Shown: one piece after another, positions 41,865 through 50,478 of the stretch | Numbering within the stretch: position 1 is the first letter of the stretch | How the letters are laid out: every line of letters begins with the position of its first letter | Assembly (NCBI GenBank): GCA_902570155.1 | Contig: CACFXU010000005.1 | Location: forward strand, 1 to 64,000 | Source of the DNA: an uncultured Alphaproteobacteria bacterium | Lineage (GTDB): Bacteria > Pseudomonadota > Alphaproteobacteria > HIMB59 > GCA-002718135 | Length of the DNA stretch: 64,000 nt | Direction: 5' to 3' | Notes under the pieces: model-generated | Databases searched by the model: none | What the model saw: only the letters and a program-made list of their open reading frames with translations | Told to the model about the DNA's origin: nothing | Translations under genes and position numbers: made by a program

Positions 41865-41915
41865 GCGTTCCTTCGACTTTCGTCTACTTCCGTCATTCAA
41901 TAAGAATGATGAACG
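41865..41915 (-). ncRNA. glnA RNA (glutamine riboswitch) aptamer, distal copy
   Basis: This is the second aptamer, 17 nt upstream of the first. P1 pairs CGTTC (41915-41911) with GAACG. The variable hairpin is TCATTC/GAATGA, the core is GACGGAAGTAGAC (41894-41882), and a GAAA tetraloop closed by GAC/GTC leads into GTCGAAGGAACGC (41877-41865). Stem sequences differ from the proximal copy with base pairing kept, while the core is identical, which is the pattern of two functional RNAs rather than a simple duplication. Tandem arrangement could sharpen the response to glutamine. Confidence 0.92.
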
Positions 41916-42020
41916 TGATGGTGGTTTACTTTATTATTAAAATTTATTAAGAATATTTAAGTAAAGTTTGCTATGCATTTTTTGCATGAATAAAAAAATA
42001 CACGAAAACTAGGGAAAAAT

Positions 42021-43166
42021 TCATATAATTTCAGATAAATTTATCCACTTAGAATTATTATTACTCGAATCTACAGTTGCATTAATAAATTTCATTATGT
42101 GCAAACCATCATCAATATTTGGAAGAATCTTTAATAATTCATCTTTATTATCCTTATTCTGAATGACATCTGCAGCGTCTGAGTAAATTTGTGCGAACGC
42201 TTCAATAAATGCCTCTGGATGACCCGGCGGTATTCTTGTTTGCCCCATAGATTCTGATGTTTGTATTACACTTCCTCTTGTAATTACTTTGTCGAGTTCT
42301 CCTATTTGTGAAAATCTTGCATAATTAGGATTCTCTTGCGCCCAATGCAAAGCTCCCTTTTCTCCGTATATAGATAGTGTAATATTATTTTCCTCTCCAA
42401 TAGCTACTTGAGAAACACTTAAATTACCTTTTGATCCATCTTCCATCCTAATTAGAATACTTGCATTATCATCAAGCATTCTTCCTTCAACAAATGTTGT
42501 TAAATCAGCGGCAACTTCTTTAACTCTTGTATTAGTAACAAATTCTGCAAGATGCATGATGTGACTTCCTATATCTCCAACGCATCCTGCAACACCACTT
42601 CTTGCTGGATCTGTTCTCCACTGTGCCTGTTTATTAGATTCTTCTTCTTTAGATCCAAGCCATCCTTGCAAGTAGCCTCCTCTAATCACTCTTATTTTGC
42701 CAAGTAAACCATCTTTGATAATTCTTCTCATTTCTCTAATTACAGGATAGCCACTATAATTATGAGTTAAAAAAAAATATGCGTTTGATTTTTTGACAGC
42801 ATTATATAAATCTGTAGCCTGATCCATTGTTGCAGTAAGTGGTTTATCGCATATTACATTAATATTTTTGGATAAAAATTTTATTGAAGGTTGTGCGTGT
42901 AAATGATTTGGAGTAACTATTGAAACAACTTGAATGCCATCTTCTCTCTCCGATTCTTTAGTAGCCATAGTTTCAAAATCCGGATAATTTCTAGATAAGT
43001 CTATTCCTAATTCATTTGCTGAATTTATACCGTTTTCAATGTTTGAAGAAAAACATCCTGCTACAAGTTCATATTTATTATCTAAACTCATAGCATGCCT
43101 ATGCCATTTACCTACCTGTCCACCAATTCCTCCACCAATCATTCCTATTCTCAGTCTCTTTTTCAT
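42021..43166 (-). CDS. Gfo/Idh/MocA-family oxidoreductase
   Basis: This is a 381-residue NAD(P)-dependent sugar/inositol dehydrogenase-like protein. The N-terminal Rossmann motif is GMIGGGIGGQVGKWH, the EKP-type motif is VICDKPLTA, and the C-terminal domain contains CVGDIGSHIMHLAEF and the typical PPGHPEAFIEAF. It is 9 bp behind a sugar-phosphate isomerase-type gene, a pairing often seen for inositol or rare-sugar catabolism. It differs from the Gfo/Idh protein at 20.1-21.2 kb and is not a recent copy. The substrate cannot be read. Confidence 0.9.
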   Translation of the reverse strand: MKKRLRIGMIGGGIGGQVGKWHRHAMSLDNKYELVAGCFSSNIENGINSANELGIDLSRNYPDFETMATKESEREDGIQVVSIVTPNHLHAQPSIKFLSKNINVICDKPLTATMDQATDLYNAVKKSNAYFFLTHNYSGYPVIREMRRIIKDGLLGKIRVIRGGYLQGWLGSKEEESNKQAQWRTDPARSGVAGCVGDIGSHIMHLAEFVTNTRVKEVAADLTTFVEGRMLDDNASILIRMEDGSKGNLSVSQVAIGEENNITLSIYGEKGALHWAQENPNYARFSQIGELDKVITRGSVIQTSESMGQTRIPPGHPEAFIEAFAQIYSDAADVIQNKDNKDELLKILPNIDDGLHIMKFINATVDSSNNNSKWINLSEII

Positions 43167-43175
43167 AAATTTTTT

Positions 43176-44228
43176 CTATATCCCTAATATTTTTTTATTT
43201 GCTTTTTCATCTGTTCCAGAACTTGCAAAATCATCAAATGCTTTTTCAGTAACTTCAATAATATGATTTTGAATAAATGGAGCTCCTTCTGCAGCACCTT
43301 GTTCAGGACTTTTAATACAGCATTCCCACTCTAAAACTGCCCATCCATCAAAATTATAGCCAGATAGTTTTGAAAAAATTGATTTAAAATCAACCTGACC
43401 ATCACCTAGTGATCTAAACCTCCCTGCTCTGTTTATCCAAGATTGATACCCTCCATATACACCTTGCCGACCGGAAGGATTAAATTCAGCATCTTTTACA
43501 TGAAACATTTTTATTCTTTCATGATAAATATCAATGTGATCGAGATAATTTAAACATTGAAGAACATAATGACTTGGGTCATACAACATATTACAACGTT
43601 TATGATTATTTACTCTCTCTAAAAACATTTCAAAAGTTGAACCATCGTGTAAATCCTCACTAGGGTGAATTTCGTAACAAAGATCTACTCCACACTCATC
43701 AAATTTATCTAAGATTGGATGCCATCTTTTTGCTAATTCACCAAAAGCTTCATCTTCTAAACCAGCAGGTCTTTGAGGAAATGGATAAAGAAAGGGCCAA
43801 CATAACGCACCAGAAAATGTAGCAGCAGTTTTTAAATTAAGGTTTTTTGATGCTTGAGCGACATTCATCATCCTTTTTACTGCCCATTCTTGTCTAGCTT
43901 TTGGATTACCCTTTACCTCATCAGCAGCAAAACCATCAAAGAGTGTGTCATAAGCAGGATGAACAGCAACCAATTGACCGGTTAGATGAGATGCAATATC
44001 AGTTATTTCAAGATTAAAATTTTTTGCTATTCCTTTTATTTCATCACAGTAATCTTTACTCGAAGCTGCTTTATCCAAATCAAAAACTGCTAAATTTTCT
44101 GCTGGCAATTGAATTCCTTTATATCCAAGATCAGATACCCATTTACATATACTAGGTAGTGAATTAAATGGTTCTTTATCTCCTATAAACTGTGCTAAAA
44201 ATATTGCAGGTCCTTTAATTTTTTTCAT
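43176..44228 (-). CDS. Xylose isomerase-like TIM-barrel sugar isomerase/epimerase
   Basis: This 350-residue AP_endonuc_2/xylose isomerase-like TIM barrel resembles IolE/IolH-type or sugar phosphate isomerase/epimerase proteins. Metal-binding residues are expected in CYEIHPSEDLHDG, MLYDPSHYVLQ, FHVKDAEF and VLEWECC, which carry Glu, Asp, His and Glu in barrel order. It forms a likely two-gene operon with the downstream Gfo/Idh dehydrogenase. No inositol-specific genes (iolC, iolD) are visible. Confidence 0.9.
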   Translation of the reverse strand: MKKIKGPAIFLAQFIGDKEPFNSLPSICKWVSDLGYKGIQLPAENLAVFDLDKAASSKDYCDEIKGIAKNFNLEITDIASHLTGQLVAVHPAYDTLFDGFAADEVKGNPKARQEWAVKRMMNVAQASKNLNLKTAATFSGALCWPFLYPFPQRPAGLEDEAFGELAKRWHPILDKFDECGVDLCYEIHPSEDLHDGSTFEMFLERVNNHKRCNMLYDPSHYVLQCLNYLDHIDIYHERIKMFHVKDAEFNPSGRQGVYGGYQSWINRAGRFRSLGDGQVDFKSIFSKLSGYNFDGWAVLEWECCIKSPEQGAAEGAPFIQNHIIEVTEKAFDDFASSGTDEKANKKILGI

Positions 44229-44262
44229 ACATTTTCTCCAAAACTATTTAAACATGAAACTT

Positions 44263-44991
44263 TTAGGTAGTCATTAAATTTTTAAAATTTTCGTATAATT
44301 TTTTAGTATTATTGTTCATTTCTTGAATATTATTTCTAAGCAATATATCAAGTTCATCAATGGAGTTTTTTCCTAAATATTTTTCTAAAGCATTTTTTAA
44401 TTCAGGAACTTTGGACCATTTCAAGATTGTGTTTTCGTCGACTTCCATATGAAATTGAATACCATAAGCATGATTTTTATACTTAAATATTTGAAATTTT
44501 GTAATATCTGATGAGCCCAGAATAGTAACTTCAGAATTATTTAATTCACTTACTTCATAACTATGCCATTGCAATGCTTTAATCTGATTATCAAAATTTT
44601 GAAAAAGTTGATCCTTTTTTTTATTATCTAAAATATTAATATTTAGAACTCCAATTTCTGGAGGATTAGATTTGATTACTTTACCTCCAAGAATTTCTCC
44701 TAAAAATTGACATCCTAAACAAATTCCAAGATATGGTTTTTGATTATTGAGAACAAATTCCTTTATCTTACTTTTTTCTTCGATCATCCACGGATATTGT
44801 TCTTCCATCCAAGTATCCATTGGTCCACCTAAACATATCATCCCATCAAATATATCAAGGTCAACAGGAATCTTTTCTCCTTCATCCAATCGAATAATTG
44901 TTGTTTCAATAAAGTCTTCACTCATTAACTTTGTAAAGTATCCAGGTGTAACTAAAGGTGTATGTTGAAGAATAATTATTTTATGAGACAT
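44263..44991 (-). CDS. Class I glutamine amidotransferase-like protein (GuaA-GATase-like)
   Basis: The 242-residue stand-alone glutaminase-fold protein has nucleophile Cys91 in YLGICLGCQFLGE and the His181/Glu183 pair in GIQFHMEVDE. ICLGGPMDTWMEEQYPW is typical of the stand-alone GMP synthase-like group, some members of which act on gamma-glutamyl compounds. No synthetase partner is adjacent. It overlaps the alkyltransferase gene upstream by 11 bp. Confidence 0.88.
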   Translation of the reverse strand: MSHKIIILQHTPLVTPGYFTKLMSEDFIETTIIRLDEGEKIPVDLDIFDGMICLGGPMDTWMEEQYPWMIEEKSKIKEFVLNNQKPYLGICLGCQFLGEILGGKVIKSNPPEIGVLNINILDNKKKDQLFQNFDNQIKALQWHSYEVSELNNSEVTILGSSDITKFQIFKYKNHAYGIQFHMEVDENTILKWSKVPELKNALEKYLGKNSIDELDILLRNNIQEMNNNTKKLYENFKNLMTT

Positions 44992-45421
44992 TTTTTTCTA
45001 AATTAAGTAATCTTTTTTTTAGTTTGATCCCCCCTCTTCCAGAAAATCCTCCGAGTTTACCGTCACTACGTATCACTCGGTGACAAGGTATAATAAGTAA
45101 AAGTTTATTTTGTCCGCAAACATTACCAACATATCTTGGTGATGTACCAACTTTTTTTGCTATTTCTCCATATGTTGAAACTTTACCATATTTTATTTTA
45201 GATAATTCTTTCCAAATTTTTTTTTGCAATGGAGAGCCTTCAAAAGAATAGCTAATCTTGAAATTTTTAAGTTTTCCAGAAGCGTATGAATTAATCTGAT
45301 TCTTAATATTAATTAAATCAATCGTTTTATTTGTTTTTCCAAAACCCAGTGAAAAAACCCTGCCACTATTCTTTTTTACTGTAATCCAACCAAGTTTAGT
45401 CTTAAAAGAAGCAGTTTCCAT
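44981..45421 (-). CDS. ogt: Methylated-DNA--protein-cysteine methyltransferase
   Basis: This suicide DNA-repair protein takes the methyl group from O6-methylguanine onto a cysteine. Cys113 lies in the invariant IPCHRVI. The helix-turn-helix YGEIAKKVGTSPRYVGN (arginine finger) and the active-site loop KLGGFSGRGGIKLKKRLL are present. At 146 residues it is the short Ogt/MGMT type without an Ada regulatory domain. It is divergent from the DUF6494 gene (53 bp). Confidence 0.95.
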   Translation of the reverse strand: METASFKTKLGWITVKKNSGRVFSLGFGKTNKTIDLINIKNQINSYASGKLKNFKISYSFEGSPLQKKIWKELSKIKYGKVSTYGEIAKKVGTSPRYVGNVCGQNKLLLIIPCHRVIRSDGKLGGFSGRGGIKLKKRLLNLEKNVS

Positions 45422-45474
45422 ATAAAATTAATAACATTATTGAATGAATCTATCAAAATAATTTATAGTAAATT

Positions 45475-45681
45475 ATGGATGAAGATAATTTAAATATAGA
45501 GATTAGAAAGTTTCTTAAACAAGTTGGTATTAGTTCTCAACGTGAAATAGAAAATTACATAAGAAAAAAATTTACCGAAGAAAAAATCAAAATAGGTGAA
45601 ACGATAAAAGTATTTATGAAATTGTCATCAGAAGATGGGGAACTTAATCATTCAATAGAAGAAGAATTAAAAATAAAATAA
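45475..45681 (+). CDS. Small DUF6494-family protein
   Basis: This 68-residue acidic protein has the pattern NIEIRKFLKQVGISSQREIENYI in its first half, which I recognise as the small DUF6494 family common in proteobacteria. Function is unknown. There is no signal peptide or membrane segment. It stands alone between the alkyltransferase (-) and the M16 peptidase (-) with a short AT-rich promoter region. Confidence 0.75.
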   Translation: MDEDNLNIEIRKFLKQVGISSQREIENYIRKKFTEEKIKIGETIKVFMKLSSEDGELNHSIEEELKIK

Positions 45682-45691
45682 CTTTTTAAAT

Positions 45692-46945
45692 TTAATTAAT
45701 ACGATTTTGTATTTTATCAATATTTTCAAGTTTAGATAATGGTCCAATACTCGATATAGTTATTGGCCCTTTTACAATTTCATTAGCAATCTTTTGGACA
45801 CTCTCTTTAGAGACCTTGTCTATATTTTTAATAGTTTCAGCGGGTTCGATTATTCTATTAAAAACCAGAAGTTGTCTAGCAGCACTTTCACATCTTCTGA
45901 ATGCACTTTCTCTTCCCATCATTAAACTTGCTTTCAACTGAGCTTTACCTCTATTGATTTCCTTTTCTGTAATTGAATTAGGACTTTCGTTTAATTGATC
46001 ACATAAAACAGGTATGAGTTCTTGAATTTGATTTTCTCCTGTCCCACAATAGATACCAAAAACACCTGTATCAGTGTAAGATGAGCTGAAAGAGGAAATT
46101 CCATATACAAGACCACGTTTCTCTCTAATCTCTTGAAATAATCTTGATGACATACCTCCTCCTAATAAAGATGAGTATACTAGTAAAGAATAGTAATCAT
46201 CATGGTGATAATCTATGCCTTCGAAACCAAGCAGTAGATGAATCTGTTCTAATTTTTTATCTTCTCTGTATTCTCCAGATTTGTAATCAGCTTTTTGTCT
46301 TTCAGTAGATAATCCGGTTGGAAGGTTAGTGCATGATTTTTTAATTGATTCTACAAATTGATCATGGTCAATTTTTCCAGCTGCACTTATAATCATTTTT
46401 TTTGGATTATAATGATTCATCATGAAGTCTTTAACTTCGTCTCTTGAAATATTTTTAATAATATCAGTTTTACCCAATATGGAACGTCCCATTGGCTGGT
46501 CCGGGTATGCTTTTTCTTGCCAATAATCAAATATCATATCATCAGGAGTATCAAGGTACATTCCAATTTCTTGAATTATGACTCCTCTTTCTCGATTAAG
46601 TTCATCTTCAGCAAATGTAGAATTTTGCAAAATATCTGTCAGAATATCTATTCCATAATGTAGATCATCAGCTAAGAGTTTTACATAATAAGCTGTTATT
46701 TCCTTTGAAGTATAGGCATTTATATCTCCGCCAACATTTTCAATTGTTTCGGCAATTTGAAGAGCATTTTTAGTTGAGGTACCTTTAAAAGCCATATGCT
46801 CTAAAAGGTGGGCAACACCATTTATGTCTTTTGTTTCATCTCTACCACCAACAAAATTCCATATACCCATTGATACTGTTTCCAGCCCTGGCATATTTTG
46901 AGTTACTATTCTTAATCCGTTTTCTAGTGTTGTAATTTTATGCAT
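45692..46945 (-). CDS. M16-family zinc peptidase (processing peptidase-like)
   Basis: The 417-residue insulinase/pitrilysin-type peptidase has the inverted zinc motif His46-X2-Glu49-His50 (HLLEHMAFKGT), with the distal zinc Glu in NRERGVIIQEIGMY. The C-terminal half has the second M16 domain with YSSLLGGGMSSRLFQEIREKRGLVY. It is the alphaproteobacterial relative of the mitochondrial processing peptidase beta subunit. No signal peptide is present. Its start overlaps the thrC stop by 8 bp. Confidence 0.95.
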   Translation of the reverse strand: MHKITTLENGLRIVTQNMPGLETVSMGIWNFVGGRDETKDINGVAHLLEHMAFKGTSTKNALQIAETIENVGGDINAYTSKEITAYYVKLLADDLHYGIDILTDILQNSTFAEDELNRERGVIIQEIGMYLDTPDDMIFDYWQEKAYPDQPMGRSILGKTDIIKNISRDEVKDFMMNHYNPKKMIISAAGKIDHDQFVESIKKSCTNLPTGLSTERQKADYKSGEYREDKKLEQIHLLLGFEGIDYHHDDYYSLLVYSSLLGGGMSSRLFQEIREKRGLVYGISSFSSSYTDTGVFGIYCGTGENQIQELIPVLCDQLNESPNSITEKEINRGKAQLKASLMMGRESAFRRCESAARQLLVFNRIIEPAETIKNIDKVSKESVQKIANEIVKGPITISSIGPLSKLENIDKIQNRIN

Positions 46946-48314
46946 TGCTTATTTTTTCTAAGATGTAGTTTTTTACATCCATAGTACTATTGGATAATAT
47001 AGTCATCTTTTCCTCTTTATCAAAGAGATTGCTCAATTCTTTTGGTATATTAATTTGTTTATTAATTGCTTTATTCACAGCATTGTCAAATTTTGCAGGA
47101 TGTGCACAAACCAAAGATACCCAGGCTTCATCATCTTTTTTATCTAGTAATACTTTTAGTCCTGTTGCAGTATGTGGATCGGCAATATAATTATATATTT
47201 CATATACATATTTAATTGTCTCCAGAGTCTGATTATCATCAATTGAAGAAGCTTTATATATTTGCTGAAACTTAGCTAATACAGAGTCATCAAATTGATA
47301 AAAACCTTTTGATGAAAAGTTTTCAAATACTTCATTTACTTTTTTGCTATCTCTATTGAGGCTTTCAAAAATTTGTCTCTCAAAGTTACTTGAAATTTGT
47401 ATATCCATACTGGGGCTATATGTTTGAAAAACAGATTTTTTTATCATTTCTCCATTGTCTACTATGGACTTCAAAATATCATTAGAATTAGTTGCAATAT
47501 GTAAATGACCAATAGGTAATCCCATTTGTTTAGCAACAAAGGCTGAAAAAATATTACCAAAATTTCCTGAAGGAACAATAAAATTAATTTGCTGCTTATC
47601 AGTTTGCAAGTAAGCCCAAAAATAATAAACAACTTGCGCAATTAATCGTGCCCAATTTATAGAGTTTACAGCAGTTAAAGAGGTAGACTGTTGTATTTCA
47701 TCATCAACAAATAATTCTTTGACAATTTTTTGACAATCATCAAAATTACCATCTATAGCAATATTAAAAATATTCTTATCAATTACTGTGGTCATTTGTT
47801 TTTGTTGAATAGGCGATACTTTATTATGTGGATGTAGAATAAATACATTTATATCTTTTTTTGATTTAAAAGAATGAATTGCAGCTGATCCAGTATCACC
47901 AGATGTTGCGCCTAAAATAGTAATTTTTTTTGGAGAAATCTCTAAACTTGCAGAAAATAGGTTACCAAGAAATTGTAAAGCATAATCTTTAAATGCATAA
48001 GTAGGTCCATAAATTAATTCTAATAAAAATTTATTATTTTCTAATTCTACTAATGGAGCTATTTTTTCATGATTAAAATTTGAATAGGTTTCATTTAAAA
48101 TTTTTTGTAATTCTAATTTTTCTATATTTTCATTTACATAAGGAAAAATAATTTCGCATGCCACTTGTTCGTATGATTTATTTTTTAAACTTAGTAAGTC
48201 TATTTTGGGCCAGCTTTGGGGTAAATATAGACCGCCATCTCTAGATAATCCTTGATAAAGAATATCGTTAAATGATCTGCTTAGAGAATCATCTCTTGTG
48301 CTTAAATATTTCAT
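46938..48314 (-). CDS. thrC: Threonine synthase
   Basis: ThrC converts phosphohomoserine to threonine with PLP. The 458-residue protein begins MKYLSTRDDSLSRSF and has LSRDGGLYLPQSWP. The PLP lysine lies in TYAFKDYALQFLG, the phosphate-binding loop is LGATSGDTGSAAI, and there is a later VPSGNFGNIF. It sits in the conserved alphaproteobacterial run after the cox genes. It meets the M32 peptidase stop at 48314 by a 1-bp overlap. Confidence 0.96.
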   Translation of the reverse strand: MKYLSTRDDSLSRSFNDILYQGLSRDGGLYLPQSWPKIDLLSLKNKSYEQVACEIIFPYVNENIEKLELQKILNETYSNFNHEKIAPLVELENNKFLLELIYGPTYAFKDYALQFLGNLFSASLEISPKKITILGATSGDTGSAAIHSFKSKKDINVFILHPHNKVSPIQQKQMTTVIDKNIFNIAIDGNFDDCQKIVKELFVDDEIQQSTSLTAVNSINWARLIAQVVYYFWAYLQTDKQQINFIVPSGNFGNIFSAFVAKQMGLPIGHLHIATNSNDILKSIVDNGEMIKKSVFQTYSPSMDIQISSNFERQIFESLNRDSKKVNEVFENFSSKGFYQFDDSVLAKFQQIYKASSIDDNQTLETIKYVYEIYNYIADPHTATGLKVLLDKKDDEAWVSLVCAHPAKFDNAVNKAINKQINIPKELSNLFDKEEKMTILSNSTMDVKNYILEKISNA

Positions 48315-49792
48315 TAAAGATAGCGATTAGTAATATATTCTTTGAAATATTTAGCATTTAAAGGCGACTTTGTAACCTGTTCTAAAACCTCATTAGTTGA
48401 AAAAAAACTAGCTTTTTCATGGATATTTTTTTTAAGCCAATTTACTAAATTTGAAAATTCACCATTTTCTATTTCCTGATCTAATTCCTTTTGATCAGCT
48501 CTTAATTGAGACGCAAATTGAGCAGCAGTGAGTGCCCCTAATGAATATGTTGGAAAATATCCAAATAATCCAGCAAACCAATGAATATCTTGTAAACATC
48601 CATCAGTGTCTTTATTTATCGATAAATTAAATAATCTATTAAATTCATCATTCCAAGCATCGGGAATGTCTGCAATATTTATTTCATTGTTAAAAATTTT
48701 TCTTTCTAAATTAAATCTTAAAATAATATGCAAGGGATAAGTTACTTCATCCGACTCAACTCTTATAAAAGATTTATTTACTCGAGTACCTAATTTGTAA
48801 AGATTGTCTGGATTTGTAGCTTTGTCTTTAATATTAAATTTTTTATTTAAAGTATTAGATAAAAATTTTTTAAAAGCTAAAGACCTTGTGATTTGCATTT
48901 CAATTAATAGTGATTGACTTTCATGCATAGCCATTCCTCTAGATTTACCTGCTGGCTGATGCATCCAATCTTTTGGTAGATTTAGCTCATATAATGCATG
49001 TCCAGTTTCATGCATAACACCATCTAAAGATGAAAATGGATTTTCATTATTATATCTAGTTGTAATTCTAACATCATTTCTAGATCCTCCACAAAAAGGG
49101 TGAACACTTTTATCAAGTCTTCCTCTTGTAAAATCAAAACCTATTTGTTTCATTATATATTCAGAAATATTTTTCTGCTTTTCTTCATCAATACTTGTCT
49201 CAAATGGAAGTGTTTCTTCATTTCTTTGCTTATAAATAATTTTATCAATAAGTGGTGATAGAAATTTTTGTAAATCATCAAATAGTTCAGATATTTTATT
49301 TTCTTCTGAAGAAGGTTCAAATTTATTTATTAGTGCTTCATAAGGAGAAACTTTAAAAGTTTCCCCTAAAATATTTGCTTCTTCTTTTGTTAAATTTATA
49401 AGTTCTTCTAAATCTTTTTTTACTAAATTAAAATCCGACTTTTCCCTTGCCTCTTGCCAAACACCTTCACATTTAGCTGAACATTTTGAAATTTTTTCTA
49501 CAAGCTCAGTTGGAATAGCAGAAGCTAATTTATATTCTCTATCCATTTCATTTAAGTTTTTCTGATCGCTATTATTTAGATTAAGATTCTTAGAATCTTC
49601 AATTAAATCACCGACTTCAGAAGATGAAATTTTACTATGACTAAGTTTTGATAAATAGGCTAATTGATCTGATCTTTGATCTCTTGAGCTGCTCGGCATC
49701 ATTGTTGCCATATCCCAGTGTAAAATACCTGCAATATCTGATGTAATTGAAGCTTCATTAAAGATCTCTTTAAGTTTTAAATATGTTTTCAT
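48314..49792 (-). CDS. Carboxypeptidase Taq (M32) metallopeptidase
   Basis: The 492-residue zinc carboxypeptidase has the HEXXH motif in GVMHETGHALYE. The family motifs HPFCGGSRNDVRITTRY before it, and MHESQSLLIEMQI and IRVESDEVTYPLHIILRF after it, are all present. It cleaves C-terminal residues from peptides in the cytoplasm. It overlaps the SURF1 gene by 4 bp and thrC by 1 bp, and so belongs to the cox transcript or its tail. Confidence 0.95.
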   Translation of the reverse strand: MKTYLKLKEIFNEASITSDIAGILHWDMATMMPSSSRDQRSDQLAYLSKLSHSKISSSEVGDLIEDSKNLNLNNSDQKNLNEMDREYKLASAIPTELVEKISKCSAKCEGVWQEAREKSDFNLVKKDLEELINLTKEEANILGETFKVSPYEALINKFEPSSEENKISELFDDLQKFLSPLIDKIIYKQRNEETLPFETSIDEEKQKNISEYIMKQIGFDFTRGRLDKSVHPFCGGSRNDVRITTRYNNENPFSSLDGVMHETGHALYELNLPKDWMHQPAGKSRGMAMHESQSLLIEMQITRSLAFKKFLSNTLNKKFNIKDKATNPDNLYKLGTRVNKSFIRVESDEVTYPLHIILRFNLERKIFNNEINIADIPDAWNDEFNRLFNLSINKDTDGCLQDIHWFAGLFGYFPTYSLGALTAAQFASQLRADQKELDQEIENGEFSNLVNWLKKNIHEKASFFSTNEVLEQVTKSPLNAKYFKEYITNRYL

Positions 49793-50478
49793 TTTTTCTT
49801 CCTAAATAAATAAATTATTAAAATAATCAAAAAAGAAAAACTCATCAAAAACCATGTAATTGCATACTGCAAATGATTATTTGAAAAATTATGATTTTGA
49901 GATGATGGTATTAAGAAATTCTCTTCGTAATTACTCATATTTTTAATGAAAAACTTCTGATTTATCTTAACATTTAAGTAAGTTTGAATTTGCTCCAAAT
50001 CATAATAATACCATTCATTTGAAGAGATAGAATTCTCGGGGGTAAACATCTTTTTTTGAGTTGGATATCTGATGTATCCTAGAATTTCAGCATTTATTAT
50101 TTCATTATTGTCTTTAAAATAATCATATCTGCTTTGCTCAAACCAGCCCTCATCAATTAAATAATTATTACCATGATTATCTGACAATAAACTAGCTATT
50201 CTAACACCAGAAATCCCATTCAATGTTTTAGCAGGGAAAAAAATTTTTTTACTTCTGTCGACAGTTCCTAAAGTGATGACTTTAGTAAACTCATCAATGT
50301 TTGGATACTTCATTTTTCCCATTGAAAGTGAAAGTGGTTTTTGATCCTTTAGTTCATTAAATTCAGCTATAATTTTTTCTTTCCATTCCAGTCTTTGCAA
50401 TTGCCAAATTCCTAAAAATATTGTCAGCGCAATACAAAATAAACTAAATAAAAAAAATTTTATGGGAAAGTTTTTAAT
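49789..50478 (-). CDS. SURF1-family cytochrome oxidase assembly protein, non-ATG start
   Basis: SURF1 helps insert haem a into CoxA. The conserved parts are GIWQLQRLEWKEK right after the first membrane helix, GVRIASLL with LIDEGWF, and the C-terminal NNHLQYAITWFLMSF helix. No ATG precedes the first helix. The frame that encodes it runs back to the coxC stop, and the first plausible initiator is ATT at 50478, giving 229 residues that begin (M)KNFPIKFFLFSLFC. The TTG inside GIWQLQ (50400) would delete the helix and make a broken protein. Either an ATT/ATA start is used or an ATG has been lost. Confidence 0.85.
   Translation of the reverse strand: MKNFPIKFFLFSLFCIALTIFLGIWQLQRLEWKEKIIAEFNELKDQKPLSLSMGKMKYPNIDEFTKVITLGTVDRSKKIFFPAKTLNGISGVRIASLLSDNHGNNYLIDEGWFEQSRYDYFKDNNEIINAEILGYIRYPTQKKMFTPENSISSNEWYYYDLEQIQTYLNVKINQKFFIKNMSNYEENFLIPSSQNHNFSNNHLQYAITWFLMSFSFLIILIIYLFRKKK

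Larger units (their letters stand above)
41706..42020 (-). other. Long untranslated leader and promoter region of the ammonium transporter
   Basis: No gene lies in these 315 bases. In minus-strand order there is an AT-rich stretch (42020-41916) that should hold the promoter and includes the small inverted repeat ATGCA/TGCAT at 41973-41987. Then come the distal aptamer (41915-41865), a 17-nt linker, the proximal aptamer (41847-41798) and about 90 nt to the start codon. That last part includes an imperfect hairpin (41754-41732, arms ACATG-CTCA and TGAG-CATGT) and the ribosome binding site. The hairpin is a candidate expression platform. Confidence 0.8.

Noticed and set aside
41798..41915. Direct repeat or start of a CRISPR-like array (GCGTTCCTTCG...CTACTTCCG twice)
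   Set aside because: Only two units, with different internal stems that keep base pairing, and a match to the glnA RNA consensus on the minus strand.
41973..41987. NtrC or sigma-54 type site upstream of amt (ATGCA...TGCAT)
   Set aside because: The inverted repeat lacks the NtrC core (TGCACC...GGTGCA) and no -24/-12 GG...GC pair is found at the right place.
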